A stretch of 64,000 nt of DNA from contig WUJK01000002.1 in assembly GCA_011317545.1 (NCBI GenBank), forward strand, positions 930,001-994,000, given 5' to 3'. Under the pieces are notes generated by a model that saw only the letters and a program-made list of their open reading frames with translations, was not told the DNA's origin and searched no databases. This document shows positions 46,610-57,419 of this stretch, piece by piece; position 1 is the stretch's first letter, and each line of letters opens with the position of its first letter. This stretch comes from Coniella vitis (Eukaryota > Ascomycota > Sordariomycetes > Diaporthales > Schizoparmaceae). The position numbers and the translations under genes were made by a program.

Positions 46610-48090
46610 TTTGACTTGCTGTAGAATGTAGACAAATGATTAGTCTTCGTATATGTAACTCGTTGTTGAACCGTGTTGGATATGTATGTTTGTGTGGATG
46701 GATGAATGAATGGGCGATGGTGCAAGAGTTTTAAGGCTCGAAGGTGTAGATTTCGGCATTGGTGGGTCGATTCGACGAAAAATGACGGCTTGACGGTTGT
46801 GTGTTTTGTCGACTTGCCGTTTCGAGTTGGATTTCGGTGGTTCTCGAGATATCGTGGGTTTGAAAGGCAGGGACGGTCAACGGGGATGAAGCAGTGGCAG
46901 TACTCACCGATTATGACTTGATCGCTGATTGAAGGTTGATGTGGGGGTAAAAGGAAGTCGTCTTGGGAATCTACAAGAAATTCTCGATTGCAGCAGGTTC
47001 AAGCAGGCGGTTTCCCTTGCCGCAGGCGAAGTGTGGGAGCTGGTCTGTGCACCGCAAAGTCCCGTGACCTAGCTGACTAACCGCGATAGAAAAGTCCAAC
47101 CTACTAGGTATTCGCTGACCACGCCTTGAACATAAACATCATGACTTGTGATAATGAAGCATTACTGAAATTCGAAATCGCGTAATCAGATACTGATGAG
47201 AATGTGGCCATAACCTGGCGCACTGCTCTGATCAGATATCTGTCTATGTTTCTGCAACGAGCTCAGCTTGCTATTCAATTATTCTGCGGGATGCAGGCAC
47301 AGGTGTGCTTCGATACTGACTTGAGCTATAGACCAAGTAACTCGGAGAGTATTGGCTTGAATTTTTTATGGAATATATGTAATAGATTTGCCATTGTTAT
47401 CAACTGAATCAAATACTGGCTCAAGTCTGGAAGGCGAATATCCGTAGGGCCCTCTGCTTCTCCTGGAGCTGACCCTGTATTTTTCGCATGGCCTATGAGA
47501 TTCTTTCATTAGTCTCAAGTCGATCATTAATAAACTATCCATTACTGACCCAAAAGCAACTTCTGTATATCTCATAATACACATAGTTACAGATTTAACT
47601 CTGTTGGGATGGATCTTGGGTGGTGCAAATAATAGTCCCCTAGTGCAGTTGACTAAGTAAACGCGGACGCCTCATTTCCCTTAGGCAAGCGATGCCGTGC
47701 CCCTTCACAACTCCAAAAAAAAAAAAGGGGTACAAAATGATGATTCGATGTTTACCGTTACAATTTCAGCACACAAGAATTATCAATTTGATGCGGCGGT
47801 CACTCTCCCAGTTTGTACCATGTGCATACTTTCATAAGCGCCCTGTTGCTTACAGTGATTGGTAATCACCTTATCAGCCAATCCATCAGCGAGTACGTAC
47901 GTCAGCAGGGGGGGATTCCGTCTTGGGAAGGTGTCGACTGGGAGGGAAAGATCAGAGACAAAGCGGGATCAGTAAGATGGCCCAATCGGCAGCAAGATGC
48001 AAACCGCAAAGGAAACCGCCCCCTGCCTTGTTCCTGCATCCCTCGCCCGCCGCCTCACATGTCTCCCTGCCCTCGCCAGGCCTTGGCGCC
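46610..48090. other. Intergenic region upstream of RPS23 and of the Ala/Ser-rich gene
   Basis: It includes the RPS23 promoter and probable 5' UTR intron. The middle part (47150-47800) is AT-richer and without a coding frame of note. A 12-bp A run lies at 47715-47726. In-frame codons continue upstream of 48091 to 47923 but look like leader sequence. Confidence 0.5.
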
Positions 48091-48879
48091 ATGAGTCCCG
48101 ACTCACAAGCTTCCGAGCAGCACCATCAGCAGCAACAGCACAACCAACGGCGAACATCACCCGCTCTCTTGAGCCCCTCTGACCGCGGCACTATGAAAAC
48201 AGCCGCCGCCGCCGCTGGTCCAGCAGCCTCGGTCTCAATGTCAGCCTCGGCCACGAGCTCAGCGCAGCGCAGAGGCACGCTGGCGCCGCTGCAGACCGTT
48301 GCCCCGTATACGCGCCGCGAGTCCACACGCGCCACAGATAGGACCGATGCACTGTGGGCGGAGATGCAGGCGACGCTCGAGGAGGTTGAACTTTCGGCCA
48401 GCGGTGGCACGCGTGTTTTTGGGCCGGAGCACGACCGCAAGCTTGCCGAGCTACGCGCTGCCCAGATTGCCCTTGCGCAGGCCTGGGCACGCTCCGAGGC
48501 CGACGAGGCCATTGAGACCATGTCAGCTACAGCTGCGTCCGTTTCTACTGGTGCTGCGGAGCTGCGAGGGGATGGAATGACGGCTGAAAGCGGCAGTGGT
48601 GGCAACCCGACTAGCATGCCTCCAGGCAGTGCGGGCGCTGGAGCGGAGAGGGCGAGCCGCAAACTGAACGAAGACACCGAAAGCGATATCCGGGGTGCCA
48701 GGGCGAGGAGAAAAGCCAACGATCGGTATTTCCAGCGAGTCAACCAGGGCGTGCTGGATGTTGTTGCAAAGCTAGACGATGTCGCCACTGCAATGCGAGC
48801 GGTTGAGCAGGAGTCCAAAGATGTCTGGGGTGACGAGAGCGTTCCGTCAAGTGGGAGGCCTTCTGTTTCGCATCAATGA
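48091..48879 (+). CDS. Ala/Ser-rich hypothetical protein with C-terminal helical domain
   Basis: A single-exon frame gives 262 aa from the Met at 48091 (MSPDSQASEQHHQQQQHNQR). The frame is open to 47923, but the upstream part reads like leader. The N-terminal 85 residues are low-complexity Ser/Ala/Gln-rich. From about residue 85 the sequence is more regular: TDALWAEMQATLEEVELSAS, FGPEHDRKLAELRAAQIALA, then an acidic Ala/Ser linker. The C-terminal helix is ARARRKANDRYFQRVNQGVL followed by DVVAKLDDVATAMRAVEQES. The heptad pattern suggests helix-mediated dimerisation or complex assembly. I do not recognise the family, although the two helical blocks look conserved in character. Confidence 0.68.
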   Translation: MSPDSQASEQHHQQQQHNQRRTSPALLSPSDRGTMKTAAAAAGPAASVSMSASATSSAQRRGTLAPLQTVAPYTRRESTRATDRTDALWAEMQATLEEVELSASGGTRVFGPEHDRKLAELRAAQIALAQAWARSEADEAIETMSATAASVSTGAAELRGDGMTAESGSGGNPTSMPPGSAGAGAERASRKLNEDTESDIRGARARRKANDRYFQRVNQGVLDVVAKLDDVATAMRAVEQESKDVWGDESVPSSGRPSVSHQ

Positions 48880-49938
48880 GGCCCATTGCAAAGCCTCGTT
48901 ATCACGAGATGCTACACACACAAGTTATCCCTCTCGGGAGGACAATACGATTGAAAGCAAGTGCACATGTAGATGAGCGGCTGTGACAGTGAGTGTGAGT
49001 ATACTATGAAGCCTTGGTGGATGTTTAGCACATCACTAACCGGCCTGTAGTTCTCCTTCATTGCGAAATTCCAGTAGCCGCAATATTTCACCCGACACGC
49101 TGGCGCTGCCAACGCTCCACGGATTCGAACCCTTTTTTTCCCCTTCTTTTTTTGAAGGTCCATTCACGCTGTCAAGGGATGCAGAAGGGTCAAGGAGCAT
49201 GGTCCACTGTCGCCAGTGCACACTCCATATGCACTCGTAAGCACTACTTGAGCAATATTTTGCACTGCTTTGGAGATGAGATACTCACCAATGGTTCTTA
49301 TTGTCTAGCGCCAGGTTAGAGACTGATTGCGGTATTCGGTCTTTAACAGCAATGACCGATGTCCATCTGTTACAGGGAACAGCGGACCACCACCAATAAT
49401 GGCCCCTGAAGCGCCATAGGAATCATCACACCATAATGGATCCATATTCTGATTCAGTCTTTTATGACAAATCTACAATCCTCCTGGATATTGAAAGCAA
49501 TATCATGATACATTCAACACACCAAGAATGTAAAATCTGGACATTTGGTAAACGGGACAACACGCTGCCCGGTCCATAAACTTGACCTGTTGGTCGGGTT
49601 CATCCTATCAAGCATCGTCATGTGGGCGCCGTGGGTTGCGTCTCACAGTCCCGGATTACGCAGCTTAGCAATCAAATTAACATACAGTCGGAGCATCAAA
49701 AGCTCTTGCTTAATAATGAAGATAGCTATGTCGACGATGGATGCACGATATAGGCCTGTCAATTATTTCAGCACTCTATCTCCAAAGTTCGAATACCAAA
49801 CCTCAAATATGACCAGCACCGACTTCTCCAACATCAGTCAAGGCGACCTCTCCCAACACCAAGTCCATTGAGACCGAGCGGCCCTCTAACTCCGTGATTA
49901 AACCCTTCATTACTCCATTTACCTTTCCAGCACCTGAT
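48880..49938. other. Intergenic region, promoter of the alpha/beta hydrolase gene
   Basis: No gene is supported. The sequence GGATTCGAACCC at about 49122-49133 resembles a tRNA T-loop on the minus strand, but no tRNA fold can be built around it. The 250 bp before 49939 are AT-richer. Confidence 0.5.
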
Positions 49939-50829
49939 ATGGCCTCCAAAAACCCCGTCATCCTCATCATACCCGGCTCTTTCGCCACAGGAGCCCCCTA
50001 CGACCCTCTCGCCAACTACATCCGCTCCCACAACCACGAAGCGCAAGTCCTCCAGCTCGTCTCCGCCAACGACGGTTCTGTCCTTCCCCCACCTACGTTA
50101 GATGACGATGCCACGCACATTCGCGCCGCCATCCTCTCCATCCTCGACGATGCAACCAATCCACGAGATGTTGTCCTCGCGCTGCACTCGTACGCCGGTG
50201 CACCCGGGTCGAATGCTGTCCAGGGATTGAGCAAAGCGGATCGCACTCGGGCTGCTGCTGCTGCTGCTGCTGGCGGTACCATGGGGGAAAAGCAAACAGG
50301 TGTATTAGGAGTTGCCTACCTCGCGGCTTTTATGTTCCCCGTTGGGAAAAGTTATCGTCGGTATCTCCACGAGGCTAAGCTGGCCGCAGCGGCAGCAGAG
50401 GGCACCAGCGCGGCAAGCAAGTATGAAGAAGCGTCCAATTTCGATGTTGGTGTCCCAGGCGGTTATCTCCCTGCGCTGGGCCCAGAAACCATTCCATTCC
50501 TCTTCAACGATTTTGACGACGAGGAAGAACAAAAGAAGTTATATGGATTGATGACGAGGCACAGTTCGGATAGTTTCGATGGTGTGGTAAAGTATGAACC
50601 TTGGGAGAAAGGTCAGGCAGAAGGGGGTTTCCGGATTGTTTCGATCATCCCAACGGAGGATCTCATTGTCCCGACGGATTGGCAAAGAAAGATGTTTGCG
50701 GATGCTAAGGTTGTAGCTGGGGAGAATGGGCGGTTGACGAAGGTTGAAATTGAGGGTGCGGGCCACATGCTTACGTCTTCGCGAGTTGAGGAGGTTGCTG
50801 ATGAGATTCTCAAGTTGGCGCGGGCTTGA
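49939..50829 (+). CDS. Alpha/beta hydrolase fold protein
   Basis: This is a single-exon gene of 296 aa. I chose the Met at 49939 because the first beta-strand and oxyanion loop (NPVILIIPGSFATGAPYDPL) follow at once; upstream in-frame codons to 49894 are unconvincing. The nucleophile elbow reads LHSYAGAPG with Ser84, a variant of GxSxG with His at the first position and Gly at the last. The acid is probably one of the Asp residues in IIPTEDLIVPTDW, and the base is His276 in EGAGHML. An Ala run (about residues 114-120) is coded by a GCT repeat at 50250-50273. This type is known in fungi as AB-hydrolase-1/6-like esterases of unknown substrate. No signal peptide is seen, so it is likely cytosolic. 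Confidence 0.88.
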   Translation: MASKNPVILIIPGSFATGAPYDPLANYIRSHNHEAQVLQLVSANDGSVLPPPTLDDDATHIRAAILSILDDATNPRDVVLALHSYAGAPGSNAVQGLSKADRTRAAAAAAAGGTMGEKQTGVLGVAYLAAFMFPVGKSYRRYLHEAKLAAAAAEGTSAASKYEEASNFDVGVPGGYLPALGPETIPFLFNDFDDEEEQKKLYGLMTRHSSDSFDGVVKYEPWEKGQAEGGFRIVSIIPTEDLIVPTDWQRKMFADAKVVAGENGRLTKVEIEGAGHMLTSSRVEEVADEILKLARA

Positions 50830-51323
50830 TGGGTTAGGAACTTGATCGAGGGGACACTGGCTTGTATCTTGTTCTTTGAGGGTATCTAGGGAACGGCATA
50901 ACGCAATGAAGATACATGCTCGTTCAAGGTGGGTATCAACTATCAAATAACGCCCATTGCTGGGTTCGCCTAGCATGGTAGGCACTCATGGGGACAACAA
51001 TACGTACGTGCAGCTTCAAAAACAGTGCTATTCCAATGAAATGGGCTCAAAAAAGGTCTTCAATTGGGATTCCGCACTTTGTCTGCAAAATGCCATCCGT
51101 TCTCCTGCGCAAAAATGGCACCCGAACCTTCCAATAGTGTGCTGTTGATACTCAACAGCTTGATGCCTTCAAATACTCAAAAGCGGGTAGCGATTTCCTG
51201 TCAAGTTGGTCAGGATAATGTGGCCAATGGAGGCCCTCTCCCCAGCGGGCATCCTTCCGACGCAAAAGCCCGCTGGAGCTCTCCCCAGTTCTCTCCCACA
51301 TCAGATCCCTCTGACTCGGAGGA
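50830..51323. other. Intergenic region between convergent genes
   Basis: It holds the 3' ends of the hydrolase (plus) and the acidic protein (minus) transcripts. Nothing else was recognised. Confidence 0.5.
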
Positions 51324-51860
51324 TTAATTGTCTGTGCCAATTCCCGTAACCTCCTCCTTAGCAAGAATTTGGTCCGTAGCCTCCATGATCTCACCAATAA
51401 CCTCCAAGAACAGATGAAGTACATCATCAAGCGACATGTCGTCCATTTCCGAAATATCCATCTTGTCCGGATCAACTTCGTGGTCCTCGTCGTCTCCCTC
51501 GTACCCTTTACCGTCCTCGGCCTTGTTCTCTTTGTCTTGGTCATCCTTTTCTTGTTCGCTTCCACTCATGTCCTGGCTGGTGGCGGCAGTGACATTGCTC
51601 TGCTCGGTCTCCACTGTGCTCTTCTCGCCCAAGGTACTTTCCTCTGCCAAGGAGGCCATCGTGGGAGAATGAGCACAGTCAGTGTACATTGTCTCTTCTA
51701 GGTCCACATCATGACCATCGTTGATGACGCGGGTGAGATGTTCAGGTAGACCCGACGATGATGCCGCTGTTCTGCCTCCGAGATGGAACCGGCAATTGGG
51801 GTGCGAGCACTTCCGCTGCAGACTGCTGTCATCCTTGGCATAGCGTCCGCTCTCCGCCAT
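51324..51860 (-). CDS. Acidic hypothetical protein with short Cys/His motif
   Basis: A single-exon frame gives 178 aa. The N-terminus MAESGRYAKDDSSLQRKCSH continues PNCRFHLGGR, making a C-x4-C with nearby His (CSHPNCRFH) that could bind metal. The middle is strongly acidic with Ser/Thr/Gln (for example SGSEQEKDDQDKENKAEDGK). The C-terminal 45 residues form a likely amphipathic helix (MDDMSLDDVLHLFLEVIGEI followed by MEATDQILAKEEV). Composition and length exclude a simple chance frame in my judgement. There is no known family. It might be an acidic transcription-linked or chaperone-like protein; the function is unknown. Confidence 0.55.
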   Translation of the reverse strand: MAESGRYAKDDSSLQRKCSHPNCRFHLGGRTAASSSGLPEHLTRVINDGHDVDLEETMYTDCAHSPTMASLAEESTLGEKSTVETEQSNVTAATSQDMSGSEQEKDDQDKENKAEDGKGYEGDDEDHEVDPDKMDISEMDDMSLDDVLHLFLEVIGEIMEATDQILAKEEVTGIGTDN

Positions 51861-52915
51861 GTTCTCTGTCTGCTTCTCAAAGCTGGCCTTGATTGGGATA
51901 AATGCTCGGTATCTGAAGGGACATTGAGCCCAAGCGGTAGACGCGACTTGGTTCTGATGATAAAGAAGCTTTTTTCGCGGCCGTCACGGAAGCCGGTGGT
52001 GTCGTGACTTCGATGTTGTTTGGAAAAAGTATGTATCCGCTTATCAAAGGGACTGAATGAGGCTATATGCTGTGACTTTTTACAATCCACGGCGCCTCCG
52101 GTCTCAGACCGGACCGGTGGTGCTGGTGATGGTGACGTGCGGTATGTTGAAGAGAGTGAGAGAAAGGGTAGACGGAGTGCTTGTGACTGGTTTTGAGGTT
52201 ATCCATTTCTCAAGACTCCTAGACAGTCACTGTGTGTGAACAATCGGTAGATGGCCTAGGTCGGACTCGGCGTCGCCCAAGAGTAAAGTAGAGTAGTGAA
52301 GCCAAAGCGTCGTGCAAAGACTAAAGAATGCAATCATGAGAAAGCAACCAATGACAAGGCGGTGATTTGCAGCAAAGATGCTTGTTGTGAATTGCAACCC
52401 AACTCATGTAGGGCATTTTGCAAGTGAGAGTAGTCGAGGATGACTACTTGTTCCCATTCAATGCAGCCCTTGGTCAACTTGTCCTAACAATATATGGTGA
52501 TGGTTTATGCATGTTCAAAAGCACATAACCAGTATCACCCGTCTGGTCTAAGATCACCCGCTTAATACTTGTGAATCCAATAGTTTGATGTGATGGCCCA
52601 GGCAGACGGTGTTACCATTTATCAGTAACCTGCTATTAGCGCTGTTAGTTAAATGTTTTATAATAGGCTCACAAAGTACTCACAGACTTCTTTCTTTGAG
52701 AACACAATCAACAAGGCACCTGAGGGAAGTAATTGAGTCGCCAATATTAATATATCAAGCGCAAGTGTGAAGGACGTAGTCCCAGTCACCACCAATTCCA
52801 AACAGCGTGATTATCGCTGTGTAGCCCGGAAATGTAATAACAAATTCACCTGTACAAGATAAGAAATGCTGTTATACCTTAACAACAACGCTTTTATCCA
52901 TTCTTCGCTCAAATA
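51861..52915. other. Intergenic, AT-richer region
   Basis: It contains the promoter of the acidic protein gene and about 0.9 kb without supported features. It is AT-richer than its surroundings but does not show the CA/TG loss of the RIP island. Confidence 0.5.
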
Positions 52916-53247
52916 TTATCGAGTCAAACAGAATCGGTCTGTTGCCGATTCGACTGAGATTAAGGTAAATGATTAGGTCAGCCTTCAAATATGAAGACAA
53001 GCATTGTCTATACCTTGGTAAGGGCCACTGCAGCAGGTCTTGCAAGCTGTGAACTTCGCTGTGAACTTCTGAAAGTAACATAGTGCTCATATGAAGCTGA
53101 TCCACTTGACTCGTTTATACGTACATAGTAGCCACAGCTTGTGGCGCCTGAATTTGAATAATCGCAAATTATCTTTCCAGAAGGCGATTGCATAAGTGCG
53201 TAAAGCGTCGAGGTCCCTCGAAGCAGAATGGTTGAGATGACGGGCAT
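52916..53247 (-). CDS. Candidate small cysteine-rich protein, three exons
   Basis: Three short exons (53247-53125, 53068-53014, 52953-52916) with introns of 56 and 60 bp (GTACGT...TTTCAG and GTATAG...CTCAG, the second with a CTGAC branch-like site) join in frame to 71 aa ending at a TAA. The protein holds six cysteines (28, 38, 50, 53, 54, 68), including a C-x2-CC block, and reads for example KIICDYSNSGATSCGYYKFT. Such size and Cys content recall small secreted fungal proteins. However, the N-terminus MPVISTILLRGTSTLYALMQ is a weak signal peptide, and a CTAG acceptor-like site directly before the ATG leaves room for a missing first exon. It could also be a chance model. No family is recognised. 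Confidence 0.4.
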
Positions 53248-54293
53248 CTAGTTATGGCCCTGTCAGTCACTCTGTGATGATGGCAGCGCGATTCAAACCG
53301 CCAGTAAGTTTGCGACACATTTTGACGGAGGAGGCAAATTCCTTGCTTCCAGTTGTTTGATTGGCTCGGTCATTGACGTTGCAACGGGGGGTTTCCCCCC
53401 AAAAACTGTTGATTTCCGGCCAAGTGGTCACTGTTGAACCAGCCGCTGCCATCCATAGACTCTCTATCACAGTAATGAGCATGCCCCGACGAGCACGGAT
53501 TAGCAGGGATTCGGTGATGATCCCACTACAGTGCAACAGTGCATGCCCGAAAGATTCCAGCAACATGGAGTGGCGCAGGGATATAGAATGTTGTGCACGG
53601 TTTCGCGACCAAATACCGATATGCTGTGGGTGGGCAATATGGTCAAGAAATGGATTCAAAAGCGTTCGTACACGACGCAGGTGTACAGTGTCGGAAGTCA
53701 AGTCTGTGTGTCGCATTCTTGAAGAAGCGAGGTGATGCACCGGCACGGGTCGATCATGTCATGGTTGCAGGATAGACAGCTGTGGGTTCTAGCGTGAGGT
53801 TCGGCCGGCTGGCCGGGTCGGCTATGTGAGAAAGGTGGCACTCACGAGGCATACTAGAGTATACATAGTAGTGCCAGGAGTGTTAGAGCTACTTCGGAAT
53901 ATTCGCGACTTGTTGACATTGTCTGGCTCGCTGCCGTAACCGTCCAGCAATGTGTCCTTGGATGAAGAGCCTTCCTGCAGAGCAAATCTTGATTTCTCGC
54001 ATCTCGTCCAAGCGAAATGGAATGAACGAGCTGGGGTGATGTTGCTGGGCCGGGTGACGCATGTCAGACCATCATGCTCTGACATGAATTCGGGGTCCAG
54101 CACGTGTTTGTGGCCGTGGTGGGTTGCGTGACATGCAGAAAGGTTGTGTCCTGGATCAACTGGGATTATGGGTCCTGATCAGGAGCTTGACCGAATGGGA
54201 ATGCAAGCTCTGAAAATTCGGAAAACGTCTAGCAAGACGCGAGGCTGAGAGCCCGGTGAGGGTAACGCGTTGTGTCCATCAATGTGGACAGGA

Positions 54294-54325
<32 letters not shown>

Positions 54326-56206
54326 GTGGCCTGTTGTAGCGAGAATTGCGGCCGTACTGCGGACCGAAATCGCGCTGGGTGCAGGGCCAGTAATCCTGAA
54401 TTTGGCTGCTTCGGAAGCTTGTAGAAAGGGGCCCAGACTCATGGCCTGTCGCAAGTGCGGAGAACAGACACCAGAGTGCAGTCAGCAGAGTGCAATCAGC
54501 ACGAGAGCCACCGCAAGGCTGTATGCTGTTATTGTATGCGTTCTGCGCCGAGCTGCTACTAGCAAGCGCTGCCTTGTCTAACCACCTAGGCAGTTACCAG
54601 TCAGCCAGCCAGTCCATATTACTATCGACGAGGCTGCAACATCGTGCCCCGTTCTGCAGGCTGACACATCGATTGAAACAGTGGCGTGGCGTGGCGTGGC
54701 GTGGCGTGGCATCTGCTGGACTGCGAATCCGTGGAGCGAGTGCGGTACAATGCTCGCTGGAGCGTCGAGGGTGGCCATTGACCCCTGTCATTGTGCATTT
54801 GGGTTGCATTAGTACATAGTACATAGTATTAGCTCAGCAAAGCACCCGCCCTGCCCCGTTCTGGGCTCTCCAAAGAAAGAACTTGGCAACCAGGGCAACC
54901 AACCACCAAAAGCTGAGCTTGGCTGTCACAGGCGACGGTCGGTGCTACTTATGGTATACGAGGCTCATGCATTCCGGATTTCGGCTGACACTTGGATTTG
55001 CTGCCATGGTCAAGGTCGCTGAAGGGCTGGATCACCCGCATTGACGAGGATGCTCGGTTGTCGAATGGTACTTTAGCCGTTGACCGGCTCAGATGTGCGT
55101 ATGCGTGTGCTTGCATTACATAGTACAGACAACCGAGAGTTTGAGGTGCGAAGATGTGTTGTCGATGTGTTGTAGCTGCTTAGCTGCTTGGCTGCTTGGC
55201 TGCTTGGCTGCTTGGCTGCCTACCATACATAGTACATGGGAATGTGGCGGTACGAGTGGTACGTACCTACTACAGCACCAATGCCGGTGCGCACAGGCCA
55301 TGAAAGGCAATCGGTATGTTGGCGGGGCAGAAAAGCCCCGAGAAGAAGCTGCCTGGCTGCTCACCACAGAGCTTTGCCCCTCCAAGCTCCACGCCGATTG
55401 AGCCCCTCTGCCCCTCTATCCTGCGAGCCCCTCTACCCCTACTAGCTGCTCTGATATGGTCTGTGGCCTGCCCCTCCATGGTTGCAGTGGCAGCAGCATT
55501 TACCGAAAAAGGGTAAACAAAGCTTGTGAAGGGAGAACATCTAGTGTTCGATATCGACAACCAAAGTGCAAGCCAGCAAGTCAGCAGGAAGTGAGTGCAG
55601 TAATAATCAGTATTACTCACGCTGCGGAGGCAATTGACAAAACACACATCATGTCCACGAAAAATTCAGCCGTCACGTTGTGGTATTACTGTTCAGGAGG
55701 CAACTTTCTGGAGGGGTCGGTCATCATGTCATCACTCATTCCACCGCCCATTGGCAAGCCCTTCCATCAACAAGCCTGGCCCCCGCCAAGACTCTGTTGC
55801 CTTCCCTGTCACAAAGCCCCCGTATCGGAGCTCTCCTTGCGCCGCTGAGAAAGGAAGCTCTGGGCGCCGTGCTGGCCTGCTGCTTGCACTGGCGCTTCCC
55901 TGGGCAACAGCACGCCCTGGGCCTCCAGCCAATCACCACTCTCGTTTTAGTCCATGGCCCGCCTTCATCGCTGTTGCCCGCTGTGCTCTGCCCCTCCTCC
56001 CGGTCGCTGCTTGACGTTGTTGAGGCTTTAAATTTCTGCTGTCCCTCTTGGCACGACCTCAACATATTCCTCCTCCTCCTCCCTCTTCTTCTTTCTTCAT
56101 TTCACGACTACCCATCCAACAACTCCATCCGCCCTCAGCTTCCTACGCCAGCTTTGCTGCTTATCATCTCCAACCAATCCCAACTTCACCAAAAACTCCA
56201 GTCAAA
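53248..56206. other. Gene-poor region and GAPDH promoter
   Basis: No gene is supported over almost 3 kb. Visible features are a G6-TTT-C6 hairpin at 53386-53400, a T run of about 28 at 54298-54325, (GTGGC)n at 54681-54710, a GCTGCTTGG tandem repeat at about 55173-55220, and TACATAGTAC-type motifs at 53860-53871, 54811-54829, 55117-55128 and 55223-55236. From about 56040 to 56206 the strand is C/T-rich, as is typical of strong fungal promoters and 5' leaders, here that of GAPDH. Confidence 0.55.
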
Positions 56207-57419
56207 ATGGTCGTCAAGGTCGGCATCAACGGTTTTGGCCGCATTGGCCGTATCGTTTTCCGCAACGCTGCCGAGCACTCCGATGTCGAGGTCGTTGCCG
56301 TCAACGACCCCTTCATTGAGCCCCACTACGCTGTAAGCCTCTATTGTCCATCGGCCCTACCTCCTCTGCCCTGTCCTCCTGTTAGCCCGAGGGCCTTGGG
56401 TTTCCAGCAGTCATTTTTCCAGAAGCTGATTCGAAGCTCGCCTCTGCGGCAATCTACAGGCCTACATGCTCAAGTACGACTCCCAACACGGCAACTTCAA
56501 GGGCGAGGTTGAGGTCGACGGCAAGGACCTGATTGTCAACGGCAAGAAGGTTCGCTTCTACACCGAGCGCGACCCCGCCTCCATCCCCTGGAGCGAGACT
56601 GGCGCCCACTACATTGTCGAGTCCACCGGTGTCTTCACCACCACCGAGAAGGCCAAGGCTCACTTGCAGGGCGGTGCCAAGAAGGTCATCATCTCTGCCC
56701 CCTCGGCCGATGCCCCCATGTACGTGATGGGTGTCAACGAGAAGACCTACGACGGCTCCGCCGACGTTATCTCGAACGCCTCTTGCACCACCAACTGCCT
56801 GGCTCCCCTTGCCAAGGTCATCAACGACGAGTTCAAGATCATTGAGGGTCTCATGACCACTATTCACTCCTACACTGCCACCCAGAAGACCGTCGACGGT
56901 CCCTCCGCCAAGGACTGGCGCGGTGGCCGTACTGCTGCCCAGAACATCATCCCCTCCTCCACTGGTGCCGCTAAGGCTGTCGGCAAGGTCATTCCTGAGC
57001 TCAACGGCAAGCTCACTGGCATGTCCATGCGTGTCCCTACCTCCAACGTCTCCGTGGTTGACCTGACCTGCCGCATCGAGAAGGCTGCCACCTACGACCA
57101 GATCAAGGCTGCCGTCAAGAAGGCTGCTGACGGTCCCCTCAAGGGTGAGTTGATACATTTGCACATACCATGGATTTTCCCCGACCCCTTTTGCTCACCA
57201 ACTGTCAAAAATATAGGTGTTTTGGCCTACACCGAGGACGAGATTGTCTCCACTGACATGAACGGCAACCCTAACTCCTCCATCTTTGACGCCAAGGCCG
57301 GTATCTCTCTGAACGAGAACTTCGTCAAGCTGGTCTCCTGGTACGACAACGAGTGGGGTTACTCCCGCCGCGTCCTCGACCTCATCTCCCACGTTGCCAA
57401 GGTCGACGGTGCCCACTAA
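56207..57419 (+). CDS. gpdA: Glyceraldehyde-3-phosphate dehydrogenase
   Basis: Three exons (56207-56332, 56460-57144, 57217-57419) give 337 aa. The enzyme makes 1,3-bisphosphoglycerate from glyceraldehyde-3-phosphate with NAD+ in cytosolic glycolysis. The N-terminal NAD motif MVVKVGINGFGRIGRIVFRN, the active-site block SNASCTTNCLAP with Cys151, the HSYTATQKTVDGPS segment with the general-base His, and the C-terminal SWYDNEWGYSRRVLDL are all present. The length is standard. The codon use is extremely biased to C-ending codons, and a C/T-rich leader precedes the start, both expected of one of the most expressed fungal genes. The second intron begins GTGAGT and splits a Gly codon. There is no sign of damage. 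Confidence 0.98.

Noticed and set aside
49122..49133. GGATTCGAACCC, complement of a tRNA T-loop
   Set aside because: No acceptor stem, D-arm or anticodon arm can be built in the neighbouring minus strand; the sequence upstream is poly-purine.
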